A stretch of 64,000 nt of DNA from CAVTWS01 sp963732655 (lineage in GTDB: Bacteria; Actinomycetota; Acidimicrobiia; Acidimicrobiales; SHLQ01), in the NCBI GenBank assembly GCA_963732655.1, contig CAVTAI010000017.1, forward strand, positions 248,001 through 312,000, given 5' to 3'. The notes beneath the pieces were generated by a model. It saw nothing but the letters and a program-made list of their open reading frames with translations, made no database searches and was not told where the DNA came from. The translations under genes and the position numbers were made by a program. The number at the start of each line of letters is the position of its first letter. The first letter of the stretch is position 1. Positions 18,060 to 28,700 of this stretch are shown one piece after another.

Positions 18060-19448
18060 TCAGAGTGACGACAGGACCGTGTTCGCCACCTCGTGCGCGT
18101 GGCCGATGCAGGTCGGGATGCCGACGCCACGGTACGAAGCCCCCACGAGGTGGAGGCCAGGGTGATCGCGTTCGACCAGGCGTTCGAGCTCTGCGGTCCG
18201 GTCGAGATGCCCCGGTGGGAACTGGGCGAGCGCGGCGGGCCAGCGCACGACCTCGACGACCAACGGCGTTGCCGCGAGCCCGATGATGTCGGCCAGATCG
18301 GCCTGAACGGCCCGGGTGAGAGCGTCGTCGGAGAGGTCCAGGTGCCGGGTGTCGTCGATCCGGCCGACGGAGGCCCGCAGAACGATCTGTCCCTCAGTCG
18401 ACCAGTGCGGCCACTTCGCCGAGCCGAACGAGACCGCCGTCAGCAGCCGACCCGCCGAACGAGGGACCAGCACGCCACTGACGGCCTCGTCCCAGGGCCC
18501 CGGGGTGTTGGCCGGGACGACCAGGATGACCACGGCGACGGACGCGAACTTCAGCTGGTCCAGCGGTTCACTCACCGCGGGCACGGCCGAGAGCTGCCGG
18601 GTGGCGATGTGGGCTGGAGTCGCCACGACGACCTGGTCGGCCTCCTGCCGGCGGCCATTCGTCGTGACCGACCAGCGGCCTCCGGGAGCGGGGGCGATCT
18701 CGTCGACCGGGGCGGCGAGTTGGAGTTGCGGGCCCAGCCGCTCGGCCAACGTTCGGGTCAGCAGACCGGCTCCACCCCGGAGAGAGAGGAACACCGGGGC
18801 CACCGACAGTTGAGGATTCCGGTCGTCTCGGGGAGACCATCGGGTCAACTCTCGAAGCGCCCGGATGAGGCTTCCGCCGCGTTCGGCCGCCGCCGCCAGT
18901 TGGGCGGCCCCGACGCGGAGGCTCAGCTCGTCGGCGTTGCCGGCGTTGATGCCGCCCAGGAGCGGTTCGACGAGGCGCTCGAACACCTCGTTGCCCAACC
19001 GGTCCCGGATGAGCGGGCCGACGGCCGCATCCGCCGTCAGGGCCGCACCCGGGCGATCGAGGTCGGTGCGGGCTCGGTCCAATCCGGCATCCGACAAGGT
19101 CCCCGGCGGGAGATGGTCAAGGTCGAGAGGGACGCCGAGCACGCTGTCTGCCGGTATCGGTCGCAGCCGCTCGTCGAGCCACAGCAGCGCTCGGCGCGCC
19201 GCCGGATGGACGATCTGGTCCGTGAGCCCGAGCTCGTCGATCAGGTCGCGGGTGCTCGGGACTCGCGCCAGGAACGCATCTGCCCCGAGGTCGACGGGCG
19301 CCCCCACCAGCGGCTCCGACCACACCTTGCCTCCGGGGCGAGCGGCGGCATCGACGACCACGAGCTCGACATCGGGCCGTTGGCGCCCGATGTCGTAGGC
19401 GACAGTAAGGCCACTGACCCCGCCCCCGACCACGATGACGCGCGCCAT
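18060..19448 (-). CDS. hemY: Protoporphyrinogen/coproporphyrinogen oxidase (HemY type)
   Basis: The 462-residue flavoenzyme has the FAD-binding MARVIVVGGGVSGLTVAYDI, RPGGKVWSE and the C-terminal GLHLVGASYRGVGIPTCIGHA, typical of HemY-type oxidases. In Actinobacteria this type oxidises coproporphyrinogen III to coproporphyrin III (also named cgoX) in late heme synthesis. It starts one base after the hemE stop, so the two genes form a heme operon. Confidence 0.93.
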   Translation of the reverse strand: MARVIVVGGGVSGLTVAYDIGRQRPDVELVVVDAAARPGGKVWSEPLVGAPVDLGADAFLARVPSTRDLIDELGLTDQIVHPAARRALLWLDERLRPIPADSVLGVPLDLDHLPPGTLSDAGLDRARTDLDRPGAALTADAAVGPLIRDRLGNEVFERLVEPLLGGINAGNADELSLRVGAAQLAAAAERGGSLIRALRELTRWSPRDDRNPQLSVAPVFLSLRGGAGLLTRTLAERLGPQLQLAAPVDEIAPAPGGRWSVTTNGRRQEADQVVVATPAHIATRQLSAVPAVSEPLDQLKFASVAVVILVVPANTPGPWDEAVSGVLVPRSAGRLLTAVSFGSAKWPHWSTEGQIVLRASVGRIDDTRHLDLSDDALTRAVQADLADIIGLAATPLVVEVVRWPAALAQFPPGHLDRTAELERLVERDHPGLHLVGASYRGVGIPTCIGHAHEVANTVLSSL

Positions 19449-19449
19449 G

Positions 19450-20505
19450 TCACTGGCCGGAAGCCGGGACGGCCGTGGTTTCGTGCACGAAACGGACGAC
19501 CTCGGCGACGGCGTCGGGATCGGTGTCGGGGAGGACGCCGTGGCCCAGGTTGAAGATGTGGCCAGGATGACCGGCGTTGCGGGTCAAGACATCGAGGGCC
19601 CGGGCCTCGAGCTCGGGCCACGGGGCGAAGAGGGCGGTGGGATCGAGGTTGCCCTGGAGCGCCTTCTTGGGCCCGACCCGGCGCCGAGCTTCCTCGAGCG
19701 GGACGCGCCAATCGACCCCCACGACCTCGGCCCCGGCGTCGCCCATGAGATCGAGCAGCTCACCGGTCGCGACACCGAAGTGGATGCGGGGGACGCCGAG
19801 ATCGGCCACCGCGTCGAAGACCTTGGTGCTGGCCGGCATGACGTAACGTTGGTAATCGGTTCGGGTCAGGGCGCCGGCCCACGAATCGAACAGCTGGATG
19901 GCTCGGGCGCCGGCCTCGACCTGGGATCGCAACGAGGCGATGGCGATGTCGGCCAACCGGTCGAGGAGGCGGGCCCACAGGTCGGGGTCGCGGTACATCA
20001 GCGACTTGGTGTGCACGTACTCGCGGGAGGGCTTTCCCTCGATCAGGTAGCTCGCCACCGTGAACGGTGCGCCGGCAAATCCGATCAGCGGGACGGACAG
20101 TTCACGAACGAGGTTGCGAACCGTCTCGAGCACGTAGGGCGTGTCCGCCTCGGGATCGAGGGGCCGCAGGCGGCGCAGGTCGTCGGCGGACCGGAACGGC
20201 TGCTCGACGACCGGTCCGATACCGGGAGCCACGGTCACCCCGAAGCCGATGGCGGCCACGGGAACGACGATGTCGGAGTACAAGATGGCGGCGTCGACCC
20301 CGTAGCGACGCACCGGCTGCAAGGTGATCTCGGTCGCCAGGTCCGGGTCGGCGATGGCATCGAGGATGGTGCCCACGCCGCGGATGGCGCGATACTCGGG
20401 CAGGCTGCGGCCGGCCTGGCGCATGAACCAGACGGGTGTGTGAGGAGCTGGTTCTCCCCGGCAGGCGCGGAGGAATGGAGCGTCGTCGAGGTCGGGCGCG
20501 GTCAC
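19450..20505 (-). CDS. hemE: Uroporphyrinogen III decarboxylase
   Basis: The 351-residue protein has the HemE signatures PVWFMRQAGRSLPEYR (about 24-39) and IGFAGAPFTVASYLIEG. Asp in LYSDIVVP is the catalytic acid, and NLGHGVLPDTDP closes the sequence. It removes four carboxyls from uroporphyrinogen III to give coproporphyrinogen III, the substrate of the next gene. A GTG at 20505 is chosen because the family N-terminus begins there. The divergent TetR gene starts 54 bp away. Confidence 0.97.
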   Translation of the reverse strand: MTAPDLDDAPFLRACRGEPAPHTPVWFMRQAGRSLPEYRAIRGVGTILDAIADPDLATEITLQPVRRYGVDAAILYSDIVVPVAAIGFGVTVAPGIGPVVEQPFRSADDLRRLRPLDPEADTPYVLETVRNLVRELSVPLIGFAGAPFTVASYLIEGKPSREYVHTKSLMYRDPDLWARLLDRLADIAIASLRSQVEAGARAIQLFDSWAGALTRTDYQRYVMPASTKVFDAVADLGVPRIHFGVATGELLDLMGDAGAEVVGVDWRVPLEEARRRVGPKKALQGNLDPTALFAPWPELEARALDVLTRNAGHPGHIFNLGHGVLPDTDPDAVAEVVRFVHETTAVPASGQ

Positions 20506-20559
20506 GCCGTCACGGTACCCCCGGGCTCCCGTCACGGTCGCACTAGCTTGGCGAACGCC

Positions 20560-21180
20560 GTGGAGCAGCCCGACACCCGTCCTCGCCGCGGGCGACCCCG
20601 ATCGCTGAGCGAGCACCGCATCGTCGATGCGGTGCTGGACCTGGTGGCCACCACCCGATTCGAGGACGTGTCGATGCGCGACGTCGTGGCGCGGCTCGAG
20701 GTCCCGGTGATGACGCTCTACAACTACGTGTCGGGCAAGGACGCGCTCAGCGACCTCGTGCTCGACCACATCTTGAGCCCGGTCCGGGTGCCTGGCCCCG
20801 ACGCCGGAACCTGGCAGCAGCGGATGCGCACGCTCCAGAGTGAGGCTCGAGGGGTGCTGCGCGCCCATGTCGGCCTGTCGCTGCGCAACGGGTGGGGTTC
20901 CCGCGAGAGCCGGCGCCTCGCCGAGGGCGTCCTGTCGATCCTCGCCACCGGTGGTTTCCCTCCCGAGGCGGCGGCCCGAGCGTTTTCGGTGCTGTTCACG
21001 TTCATGCTCGGCCAGATCGAGATCGACGCGCTGGCCATGACCGACCCGGGACGCGAGGCGTCGTTCAGCGCCGTCACCGAGGCATCGGGCCTGTCGTCCG
21101 ACGAGCGGTTCCAGTTCGGCTTCGACGCCGTGCTGGTGGGGTTGGAGCATCTCCTCGGCCCCACGATCGGCGACACCTGA
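20560..21180 (+). CDS. TetR-family transcriptional regulator
   Basis: A 206-residue regulator with N-terminal HTH: PRSLSEHRIVDAVLDLVATT, then MRDVVARLEVPVMTLYNYVSGK (about 10-52), and a TetR C-terminal domain. The GTG at 20560 follows TAGCTT (20544-20549) by ten bases, so the message may be leaderless. It is divergent from hemE and followed by a P450 gene 62 bp downstream, which it may control. Confidence 0.85.
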   Translation: MEQPDTRPRRGRPRSLSEHRIVDAVLDLVATTRFEDVSMRDVVARLEVPVMTLYNYVSGKDALSDLVLDHILSPVRVPGPDAGTWQQRMRTLQSEARGVLRAHVGLSLRNGWGSRESRRLAEGVLSILATGGFPPEAAARAFSVLFTFMLGQIEIDALAMTDPGREASFSAVTEASGLSSDERFQFGFDAVLVGLEHLLGPTIGDT

Positions 21181-21242
21181 GCGGCTCCGCGCCGACACTT
21201 TCACTATGGTGTACGAAAATCATGACGGAGAAGGACGGGACC

Positions 21243-22490
21243 ATGGCCGCGAGCGCTGTCGATCCTCTGTTCGAGCACGCGATCGTGGAGGACCCGCACG
21301 AGTACTACGCCCACCTCCGTGAGCACGATCCCGTCCACCTACTCCCGGGCACCGGTACGTTTCTGGTGACGAGACTCGACCTCCTCCAGCACGTCGTCGC
21401 CGACGTGGACACGTTCTCGAGCAACTCGAACGCCTTCCTCGACGTGCGTCCCGACGGCACCGCGTCCCTGCGTGACGCCCTCGGTGACGTCCCGACGAAC
21501 GACGAGTCTCCTGCCGCCGTCCTGGCCACGGCCGACCCACCACTGCACACCCATCAGCGTCGGATCTTGTCGAAGATCCTCTCCACGAAGGGGGTCGCCC
21601 ACCTTGAGGCGGCTTTTCGGAACATGGTCGACGAGACACTCGACTGTCTCCTCGAACGGGGCCGCACCGAGTGGATGGCTGACATCGCCGAGCCCCTCCC
21701 GGCGGTGCTGGTCGCCCGGCTCCTCGGCCTGCCCGACGACCTGGCGCCCCGATTGAAGGACATCGGGTTCGCTTCGGTCGAACAGATCGGCGGTTTCATC
21801 CCCGACGAACAGCGTCCGGTCGTGCGCGATCTGATGATCGATCTCGGCCCTGTCGCCGACGCGTTCATGTCCGCTCGGGCGGGCGGACCGACCGACCTCG
21901 CCACCATCCTCGGCGTGTGCGTCGAGGCCGTCGCGTCGGGCGATATGGACGACCTCCACGCCATCTCCACCCTCATGCTCGTCGTGGCCGCCGGGACCGA
22001 GTCGACCACGAGCTTGCTCGGAACGGGCGCCCGTCTACTCGCTCAGGACCCAGCCCTCCAGGACCGCCTCCGGAGCGAGCCCGGCCTGATACCCACCTTC
22101 GTCGACGAGGCCTGTCGGGTCGAGCCCCCGTTCCGTGGTCACTATCGACGGGTCACCCGTGACACGACTCTGCACGGTGTCCCCATCCCGGCCGGCTCCC
22201 GGGTGGTGCTCGTCTGGCCGGCGGCCAACCGCGATCCCGCCGGATTCTCCCGACCGGACACGATCGACCTCGACCGGGCCCATCCCCGCCACCACGTGGG
22301 TTTCGGCTGGGGCATCCACCTGTGCATCGGCGCCCCGCTCGCTCGCCTCGAGGCCCGGGTCGTCTTCGAACGCCTCCTGGCCCGGACCAGCAGCATCACG
22401 ATCGACGAGGACACCGCGAGCCTCTCGCATCATCGCAGCCTGATGATCCGCCGGCTCGAATGCCTACCCCTCGTCCTCCGACCTTCCTGA
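21243..22490 (+). CDS. Cytochrome P450
   Basis: The 415-residue heme monooxygenase shows AAGTESTTS (I-helix), a K-helix EACR and the Cys loop FGWGIHLCIGAPLARLEARV. The proline normally found before the Cys region is not obvious, but the heme loop is otherwise standard. It differs clearly from the P450 at 665-1987 and lacks its sterol-type N-terminal motif. The ATG at 21243 follows GGAGAAGGA; an alternative ATG at 21222 adds seven residues. Substrate unknown; the upstream TetR may regulate it. Confidence 0.93.
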   Translation: MAASAVDPLFEHAIVEDPHEYYAHLREHDPVHLLPGTGTFLVTRLDLLQHVVADVDTFSSNSNAFLDVRPDGTASLRDALGDVPTNDESPAAVLATADPPLHTHQRRILSKILSTKGVAHLEAAFRNMVDETLDCLLERGRTEWMADIAEPLPAVLVARLLGLPDDLAPRLKDIGFASVEQIGGFIPDEQRPVVRDLMIDLGPVADAFMSARAGGPTDLATILGVCVEAVASGDMDDLHAISTLMLVVAAGTESTTSLLGTGARLLAQDPALQDRLRSEPGLIPTFVDEACRVEPPFRGHYRRVTRDTTLHGVPIPAGSRVVLVWPAANRDPAGFSRPDTIDLDRAHPRHHVGFGWGIHLCIGAPLARLEARVVFERLLARTSSITIDEDTASLSHHRSLMIRRLECLPLVLRPS

Positions 22491-22511
22491 GCTCCCGACC
22501 GGCACGCCGGG

Positions 22512-23507
22512 TCACCCCGGTGTGATCGCTTCCCTCCACGCCCCGCCGGTCCGGGTGGCCAACTCGGCGACCGTGATCTCGTAGGCCGCCCGGGCGATCG
22601 TGGCGGCGCGTTCGGGGTGGCCGGGGGCCAAGGCGACTCCTCGGAGAACCGCCGCGTCGGGTTCGATCCGGAGGACGGCGACGTTCGACGGCATGTGGTT
22701 CAGCTCCAGGTCGAGCAACCGGGTGTGCCAGGCCCGGGTGGCGCCGAGGACCGACCACGATCCGCTGGCCCGGCGGGCCGACATGGGCGACGACACCACG
22801 ACGGCTTGGAGGGCGAGGTGGGCCACCAGGTCGGCGTTGGTCGGGGAGTGGACCGCGCCGTCGAGGTACGTCTGGCCGCCGATGCTGACCGGGGCCGATA
22901 CCCCGGGGACGGCGGACGACGCGGCCACGGCCGCACCGATCGGCGCCGCGATGTCGTCTCGGCCGAACACGACTCGGCGGCCGTCGGCGACCCGCACGGC
23001 ACAGACCCACGTGGGCAGATCGGGCCACCCGTCGGGGTGGAGCGCATCGGCTCGAGCGGCCAGACCGGCCGTGCTGCCTCGACCGGGGGGACGTGCGCCG
23101 GCGAGCGCCAGACCCGGTCGGAGACCACGGCGGGGGTGGACTGCGTTGATCGCCATACGAACCGACAAGGGGCCGTTGGAGTCCGCCACGTCGGCGATCG
23201 GTGCGGCGGACGTGGCGGGACCCGCCGCGGCCACGCGGTCGGCGATGGAGCGACCTTCATCGCTCAGCGGTTCACCGACGACGCGGGCCAGATGGTCGGG
23301 CCCGGACAAGCCGCCCCGGAGCGACGCCGCGGTGTTCGACCCGGCCGACGTCCCCACGATCAGGTCTGCGGTGCGTGGGTCGAGCCCGGTGACGGCCGCC
23401 AGCGCCGCCACCACTCCGGCGTGGAACGCAGTGCCGACGTCTCCTCCCGCGCCGAGTACCAACGCCACCGCAGGGGCGCCGGGCGAGGGTGGCGTCGACG
23501 AAGTCAT
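22512..23507 (-). CDS. Patatin-like phospholipase
   Basis: The 331-residue protein has the glycine-rich oxyanion loop VLGAGGDVGTAFHAGVV, nucleophile elbow GTSAG and the catalytic Asp in LDGAVHSPTNAD, the Ser-Asp dyad of patatins. It would hydrolyse acyl esters of lipids. The ATG at 23507 immediately precedes the domain. The 180-bp gap to the divergent helicase gene presumably holds both promoters. Confidence 0.9.
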   Translation of the reverse strand: MTSSTPPSPGAPAVALVLGAGGDVGTAFHAGVVAALAAVTGLDPRTADLIVGTSAGSNTAASLRGGLSGPDHLARVVGEPLSDEGRSIADRVAAAGPATSAAPIADVADSNGPLSVRMAINAVHPRRGLRPGLALAGARPPGRGSTAGLAARADALHPDGWPDLPTWVCAVRVADGRRVVFGRDDIAAPIGAAVAASSAVPGVSAPVSIGGQTYLDGAVHSPTNADLVAHLALQAVVVSSPMSARRASGSWSVLGATRAWHTRLLDLELNHMPSNVAVLRIEPDAAVLRGVALAPGHPERAATIARAAYEITVAELATRTGGAWREAITPG

Positions 23508-23687
23508 GGGGACGAGGTTAGGGGTCCGTAGCGGGCCTTCATTGCGGTTCCGCGACACCTCTGGAACCCCTGGAACGCCCCGGAAGCACAGAGAGGTACG
23601 CTTGACGACCCTGCAAATCATGTTCGAGCCGGATCCGAGGATCACGGTCGGCCCGTACCCGGAGGACACCCAATCCACCCCGAGCTG

Positions 23688-25733
23688 GTGGCCGAACAGG
23701 CCCGGATCGATCACGCCTACGACTGCCTCGAGCGAGCTCGCACGCTCGCCAAGCGGCTCACGTCCATGGTCGAAGTCGGTGCCGGCGGTACGCAGCAGGC
23801 CCGGTACGAGCGGGAGGCGATCCAGGAGAACGTCCTCAACCGCCTCCACCAGCTCGATCTCGGAGATCACTCTCTCGTTTTCGGCCGGCTCGACTTCGAC
23901 CCCGATTCCGGCGATGACACCCTCTACATCGGTCGCCTGGGCCTCTGGGACGAATCGCAGGACCCGGTCGTCGTCGATTGGCGCGCTCCGGCCGCCGAGC
24001 CCTTCTACCGGGCCACGGGACGCGATCGCATGGGTCTGCTGAGGCGTCGTCACTTCGCCTCCCGGGGCCGAACGCTGCTCGGCATCGACGACGAGCTCTT
24101 CGGTGAATGGTCCGAGAGCACCGACGACTCCGGCCGGCTCCGGGGCCACGGGGCCCTCATCTCGGCGCTGGAGATGGCTCGAACCGGCCAGCTGGGCGAC
24201 ATCGTCGGCACCATCCAGGCCGAACAGGACGAGATCATCCGAGCGTCGCTGCCCGGCATCGTCGTGGTTCAGGGTGGTCCCGGCACCGGCAAGACCGTGG
24301 TGGCCCTGCATCGCGCCGCCTACCTTCTCTACACCCACCGGTTCCCTCTGGCCGGCCAAGGCGTTCTCGTCGTCGGGCCCAACCGGCTGTTCCTCGCCTA
24401 CATCGAACAGGTGCTGCCGTCCCTGGGCGAGGCCGGGGTCGAGCTGGCCACCGTTGGCGACCTCGTGCCTCATGTTCGAGTCGACGGACTCGATGACGAG
24501 GCGGTCGCCCGCCTCAAGGGCGATCCGCGCATGGTCGACGTGATCCGGCGCGCCGTCCGGACCCGTCAGCAACCGCTCCGGCGCGACGCGGTGCTCGGTC
24601 ACGGCATCGAACGGCTCCGGGTGACGGTTGCTCAGAGCTCCACGATCGTCGCCGAGGCCCGCCGCCGGTTCCGCACGCACAACCAGGGCCGCCGCTTCGT
24701 GGAAGAGGAGTTCTTTCGGGTGCTCGCCGACAGCAGCCGCCAGCCGCTCGAGGCGGACGGGCTCCGGGAGCGGATGGCCGCCACCAAGGAGATCCGGGAG
24801 CTGCTCGACTGGATGTGGCCGGTGCTCACGCCTGCGCATCTGCTCCACGACCTCTTCGGATCCCGGGCGCTGCTCCGGGCGGCGTCCCGCCCGTACCTCG
24901 ACGACACCGAGATCGATCTGCTGCACCGGTCACGGTCGAACCACGCCGACGATGTCCTGTGGACCCGTTCTGACGCGCCCCTACTCGACGAAGCCCGCTC
25001 GTGGTTGGGGCCCCGGCCGTCCCACAAGCAGGACGACTCCATCCGTACCTACGGGCACATCGTCGTCGACGAGGCCCAGGATCTGTCGCCGATGGAGCTG
25101 CGGGTGCTGCGGCGACGGTCGCTCAACGGCTCGATGACCATCGTGGGCGACATCGCCCAGGCGACTGGTCCGTGGGCGCGAGACGACTGGTCGGCCGTGA
25201 TCGCGGATCTCGTGCAACGCCACGAACCCCGCTTGTTCGATCTCACCATCGGATACCGCATCCCGGCCCCACTGATGGCGGTGGCGGCGCGCGTGCAACG
25301 AGCGGCCGTGCCCGGGCTCACGCCCCCACGCTCGGTTCGCGTCGACGGCGAACCCCCGCGCATCGTCGACGCGAATGGACGGTTCGCCGCCACGCTGGTC
25401 GAGGTCATCCGCGACGAGCTGGCGGCAGTAGCGCCCGGCAACGTGGCGGTGATAACGCCACTGTCGATGGTGCCCGAGGTCGAACGGCTGCTGGCCGAGG
25501 CCGGGCTGGCGTTCGGACGGGCCAGCCGAAGCGGTTTGCGCGAGTCGCTCGCGGTTGTGCCCGCCCCGCTCGTGAAGGGGCTCGAAGTCGACGGCGCCGT
25601 CGTGGTCGAACCACGGCGGATCATCGACGAGGAATGCCAGGGCCTCCGAGCGCTGTACGTGTCGCTGACCCACGCCACGCGGCGTCTCGCCATCGTGCAC
25701 GAGCAGCCCCTGCCTCACGTCATGCGGGAGTAG
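23688..25733 (+). CDS. HelD/HelR-like superfamily 1 ATPase (RNA polymerase recycling helicase)
   Basis: The protein, 681 residues from the GTG, has HelD features: an N-terminal coiled-coil arm (EQARIDHAYDCLERARTL), then VVDWRAPAAEPFYRAT. Walker A is GGPGTGKT (196-203), the Walker B region is IVVDEAQDLSPMELRVL, and the C-terminal motif is YVSLTHATRRLAIVH. HelD proteins remove stalled RNA polymerase from DNA, and actinobacterial HelR confers rifamycin tolerance. The start is uncertain. In-frame sequence IHPELVAEQ runs upstream, and an ATC at 23673 lies seven bases after GGAGG (23661-23665), where an ATG would be expected; the GTG at 23688 is conservative. Confidence 0.88.
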   Translation: MAEQARIDHAYDCLERARTLAKRLTSMVEVGAGGTQQARYEREAIQENVLNRLHQLDLGDHSLVFGRLDFDPDSGDDTLYIGRLGLWDESQDPVVVDWRAPAAEPFYRATGRDRMGLLRRRHFASRGRTLLGIDDELFGEWSESTDDSGRLRGHGALISALEMARTGQLGDIVGTIQAEQDEIIRASLPGIVVVQGGPGTGKTVVALHRAAYLLYTHRFPLAGQGVLVVGPNRLFLAYIEQVLPSLGEAGVELATVGDLVPHVRVDGLDDEAVARLKGDPRMVDVIRRAVRTRQQPLRRDAVLGHGIERLRVTVAQSSTIVAEARRRFRTHNQGRRFVEEEFFRVLADSSRQPLEADGLRERMAATKEIRELLDWMWPVLTPAHLLHDLFGSRALLRAASRPYLDDTEIDLLHRSRSNHADDVLWTRSDAPLLDEARSWLGPRPSHKQDDSIRTYGHIVVDEAQDLSPMELRVLRRRSLNGSMTIVGDIAQATGPWARDDWSAVIADLVQRHEPRLFDLTIGYRIPAPLMAVAARVQRAAVPGLTPPRSVRVDGEPPRIVDANGRFAATLVEVIRDELAAVAPGNVAVITPLSMVPEVERLLAEAGLAFGRASRSGLRESLAVVPAPLVKGLEVDGAVVVEPRRIIDEECQGLRALYVSLTHATRRLAIVHEQPLPHVMRE

Positions 25734-25790
25734 CCGGACGCCTCTGGTCCCCGGCGGGTCGTGTCACCGATGGCCGGTAGGGTGCCGCCG

Positions 25791-28700
25791 ATGGTCCTCG
25801 GTCGATTCTCCGAGCCCACGCGGGCGTGGTTCGAGACCAGCTTCCCCGCGCCCACGGCCGCACAGGACCAGGGGTGGAAAGCCATCGCCGAGGGTGGTCA
25901 CAGCTTGATCCTGGCCCCTACGGGGTCGGGCAAGACCCTCGCCGCGTTCCTGTGGAGCATCGACCGCGTGATGAACGACCCTGCGCCTGCGCCCGGTACC
26001 CGCATCGTGTATCTGTCGCCGCTGCGGGCCCTGGCGGTCGATGTGGAGAAGAACCTGCGCTCGCCGTTGCGGGGGATCGCGCTCGCCGCCCAACGATTGG
26101 GCCTGTCCGTGCGCGAGCCCACGGTCGGCCTGCGCACCGGCGACACCGCCGCCGACGAGCGGCGCCGGCTCCAGCGCACGCCGCCTGACATCTTGATCAC
26201 CACGCCCGAGTCCTTGTACCTGATGCTCACCTCGCGGGCTCGAGAGACGCTCGCCACCGTCGACACGGTGATCGTGGATGAGATCCACGCCGTGGCCGCG
26301 ACGAAGCGGGGCTCGCATCTGGCCGTGAGCCTCGAGCGGCTCGATGCCATCTGTGGGAGTCCGCCCCAGCGCATCGGGTTGTCGGCCACGCAACGTCCTT
26401 TGGAGGAGATCGCCCGCTTCCTCGGCGGTTTCGAGTCGCCCGGGCGACCCCGCCCGGTCACCGTCGTCGATGCCGGCGTCCGCAAGGACCTCGATATCGA
26501 GGTCGTCGTCCCCGTCGACGACATGGCTCGACTGGGCGAGATCGTCGAGAACAGCGAAGATCCGCGGCTCGGGGCGCCCGAGCGGGTGTCGATCTGGCCG
26601 GCCATCCATCCGAAGGTGCTGGAGTTGATCGAGTCCCACCAGTCGACCATCGTCTTCGTCAACGCCCGTCGGATGGCCGAACGTCTCGCCGCCCGCTTGA
26701 ACGAGCTGTGGCTGGAGCACCACGAACACGATGCCGAGTCCACCTCCGAGGCGGGCGCGCTCCCGTTGGTCATGGCCCACCACGGTTCGTTGAGTCGTGA
26801 GCGGCGGCTGCAGATCGAGGACGACCTCAAGTCCGGTCGGCTGCGGGGGCTGGTGGCCACGAGCTCCCTGGAGCTCGGGATCGACATGGGCGCCGTCGAC
26901 CTCGTGATCCAGGTCGAGTCGCCGGGCGCGGTCTCCCGGGGGCTTCAGCGTGTGGGTCGGGCGGGTCACCAGGTCGGTGCGCCGTCCGTCGGCAAGATCT
27001 TCCCGAAACACCGTGGCGATCTGCTCGAGGCCACCGTCGTGGTCGATCGCATGCATGCCGGCCTCATCGAAGCCACCCACTACCCTCGGAACCCGCTCGA
27101 TGTCCTGGCCCAGCAGATCGTGGCCATGGCCGCGCTCGATGAATGGCCGGTCGACGAACTCGTCGCCCTCGTCCGCCGGGCGGCCCCGTATGCCGAGCTC
27201 ACCGACGATGTGCTCGTGTCCGTGCTTGACATGCTGTCCGGGCGGTATCCATCAGAGGAGTTCGGCGGGCTCACACCCCGCATCGTGTGGGATCGGGTCG
27301 CCGGCACGATTCGCGGCCGGGCCGGAGCCCAGCGCCTCGCCGTGACCAACCCGGGCACGATCCCCGACCGCGGCCTGTTCGGTGTCTTCCTGCCCGATGG
27401 CACTCGCGTCGGCGAGCTCGACGAGGAGATGGTGTACGAGAGCCGCCCGGGCGAGGTGTTCATGCTGGGCGCCTCCACCTGGCGCATCGAGGACATCACC
27501 TTCGATCGGGTGATCGTCACCCCCGCCCCCGGGCTGCCGGGCAAGATGCCGTTCTGGCACGGTGATGGCCCGGGGCGTCCGGCCGAGTTGGGCCGCGCCG
27601 TCGGTGCGTTCACCCGAGAGATACGAGCGGCGCCTGATGCCGTGGATCGGCTGATGGCGCAGCACCACCTCGATGAACGGGCGGCGGCCAACCTCGTCGG
27701 CTACCTCACCGATCAAGCTGAAGCCACCGGCGCCGTGCCCGATGACCGCACCGTCGTGGTCGAGCGCTTCCGCGACGAGATCGGCGATTGGCGGGTGTGC
27801 ATCCTCACCCCGTTCGGGGCGAGCGTCCACGCACCGTGGGCACTGGCGTTGCGCCGACGGCTCGGCGAGGCGTGGGGTACCGACGTCGAGCTGATGTGGA
27901 CCGACGACGGCATCGTCCTGCGCCTTCCCGAGGTGGTCGACCAGCTGGCCCCCGAGGAGCTCGTCTTCGACCCCGAGGACATCACCGACGCGGTCGTGGC
28001 CGAGCTTCCGTCCTCGGCGTTGTTCGCGTCGCGGTTCCGGGAGTGCGCGGCTCGGGCGCTGCTGCTGCCTCGCCGCCGGCCGGATCGGCGCACGCCGTTG
28101 TGGCAGCAACGGCAGCGATCGGCCGATCTCCTGAGTGTGGCGGCCCACCATCCGACCTTCCCGATCCTGCTCGAGGCCACTCGCGAATGTCTGCACGAGG
28201 TGTTCGACATCACTGCTCTGCGGTCGTTGATGGCTGATATCCGGAGCCGCCGCGTTCGGCTCGTCGCCGTCGACACCGAACGCGCCTCGCCGATGGCGCA
28301 GTCGCTGTTGTTCTCGTGGATCGCCGTGTACATGTACGAGGGCGACGCGCCGTTGGCCGAACGCCGGGCGGCGGCGCTGGCCCTCGATCGGCACCTGCTG
28401 CGCGAGCTCCTGGGCGACGATGAGCTCCGGCAGCTGCTGGAGCCGGCGGCCATCGCCGATGTGGAGCTCGAGCTCCTCGGCCTGGCGGAGGGGTGGCGGG
28501 CCCGCGATCTCGATGAGCTCCACGATCGCCTGCGCCGTATCGGGCCGCTCCTGCGTTCCGAGGTGCAGCTGCGCGTCGTGGCCGACGCGCCGATCGAGGC
28601 CTGGATCCATGATCTGGTGCGCTCCCGGCGGGCCATCGAGATCACGATCGGTGGCGAGCCCCGGCTGGCCGCAGCGGAGGATGCGGCGGTTCTCCGAGAC

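Noticed and set aside
19435..20559. Long N-terminal extension of the TetR at 20560
   Set aside because: It runs antisense to hemE and has no domain; the TetR domain starts right after the GTG at 20560.
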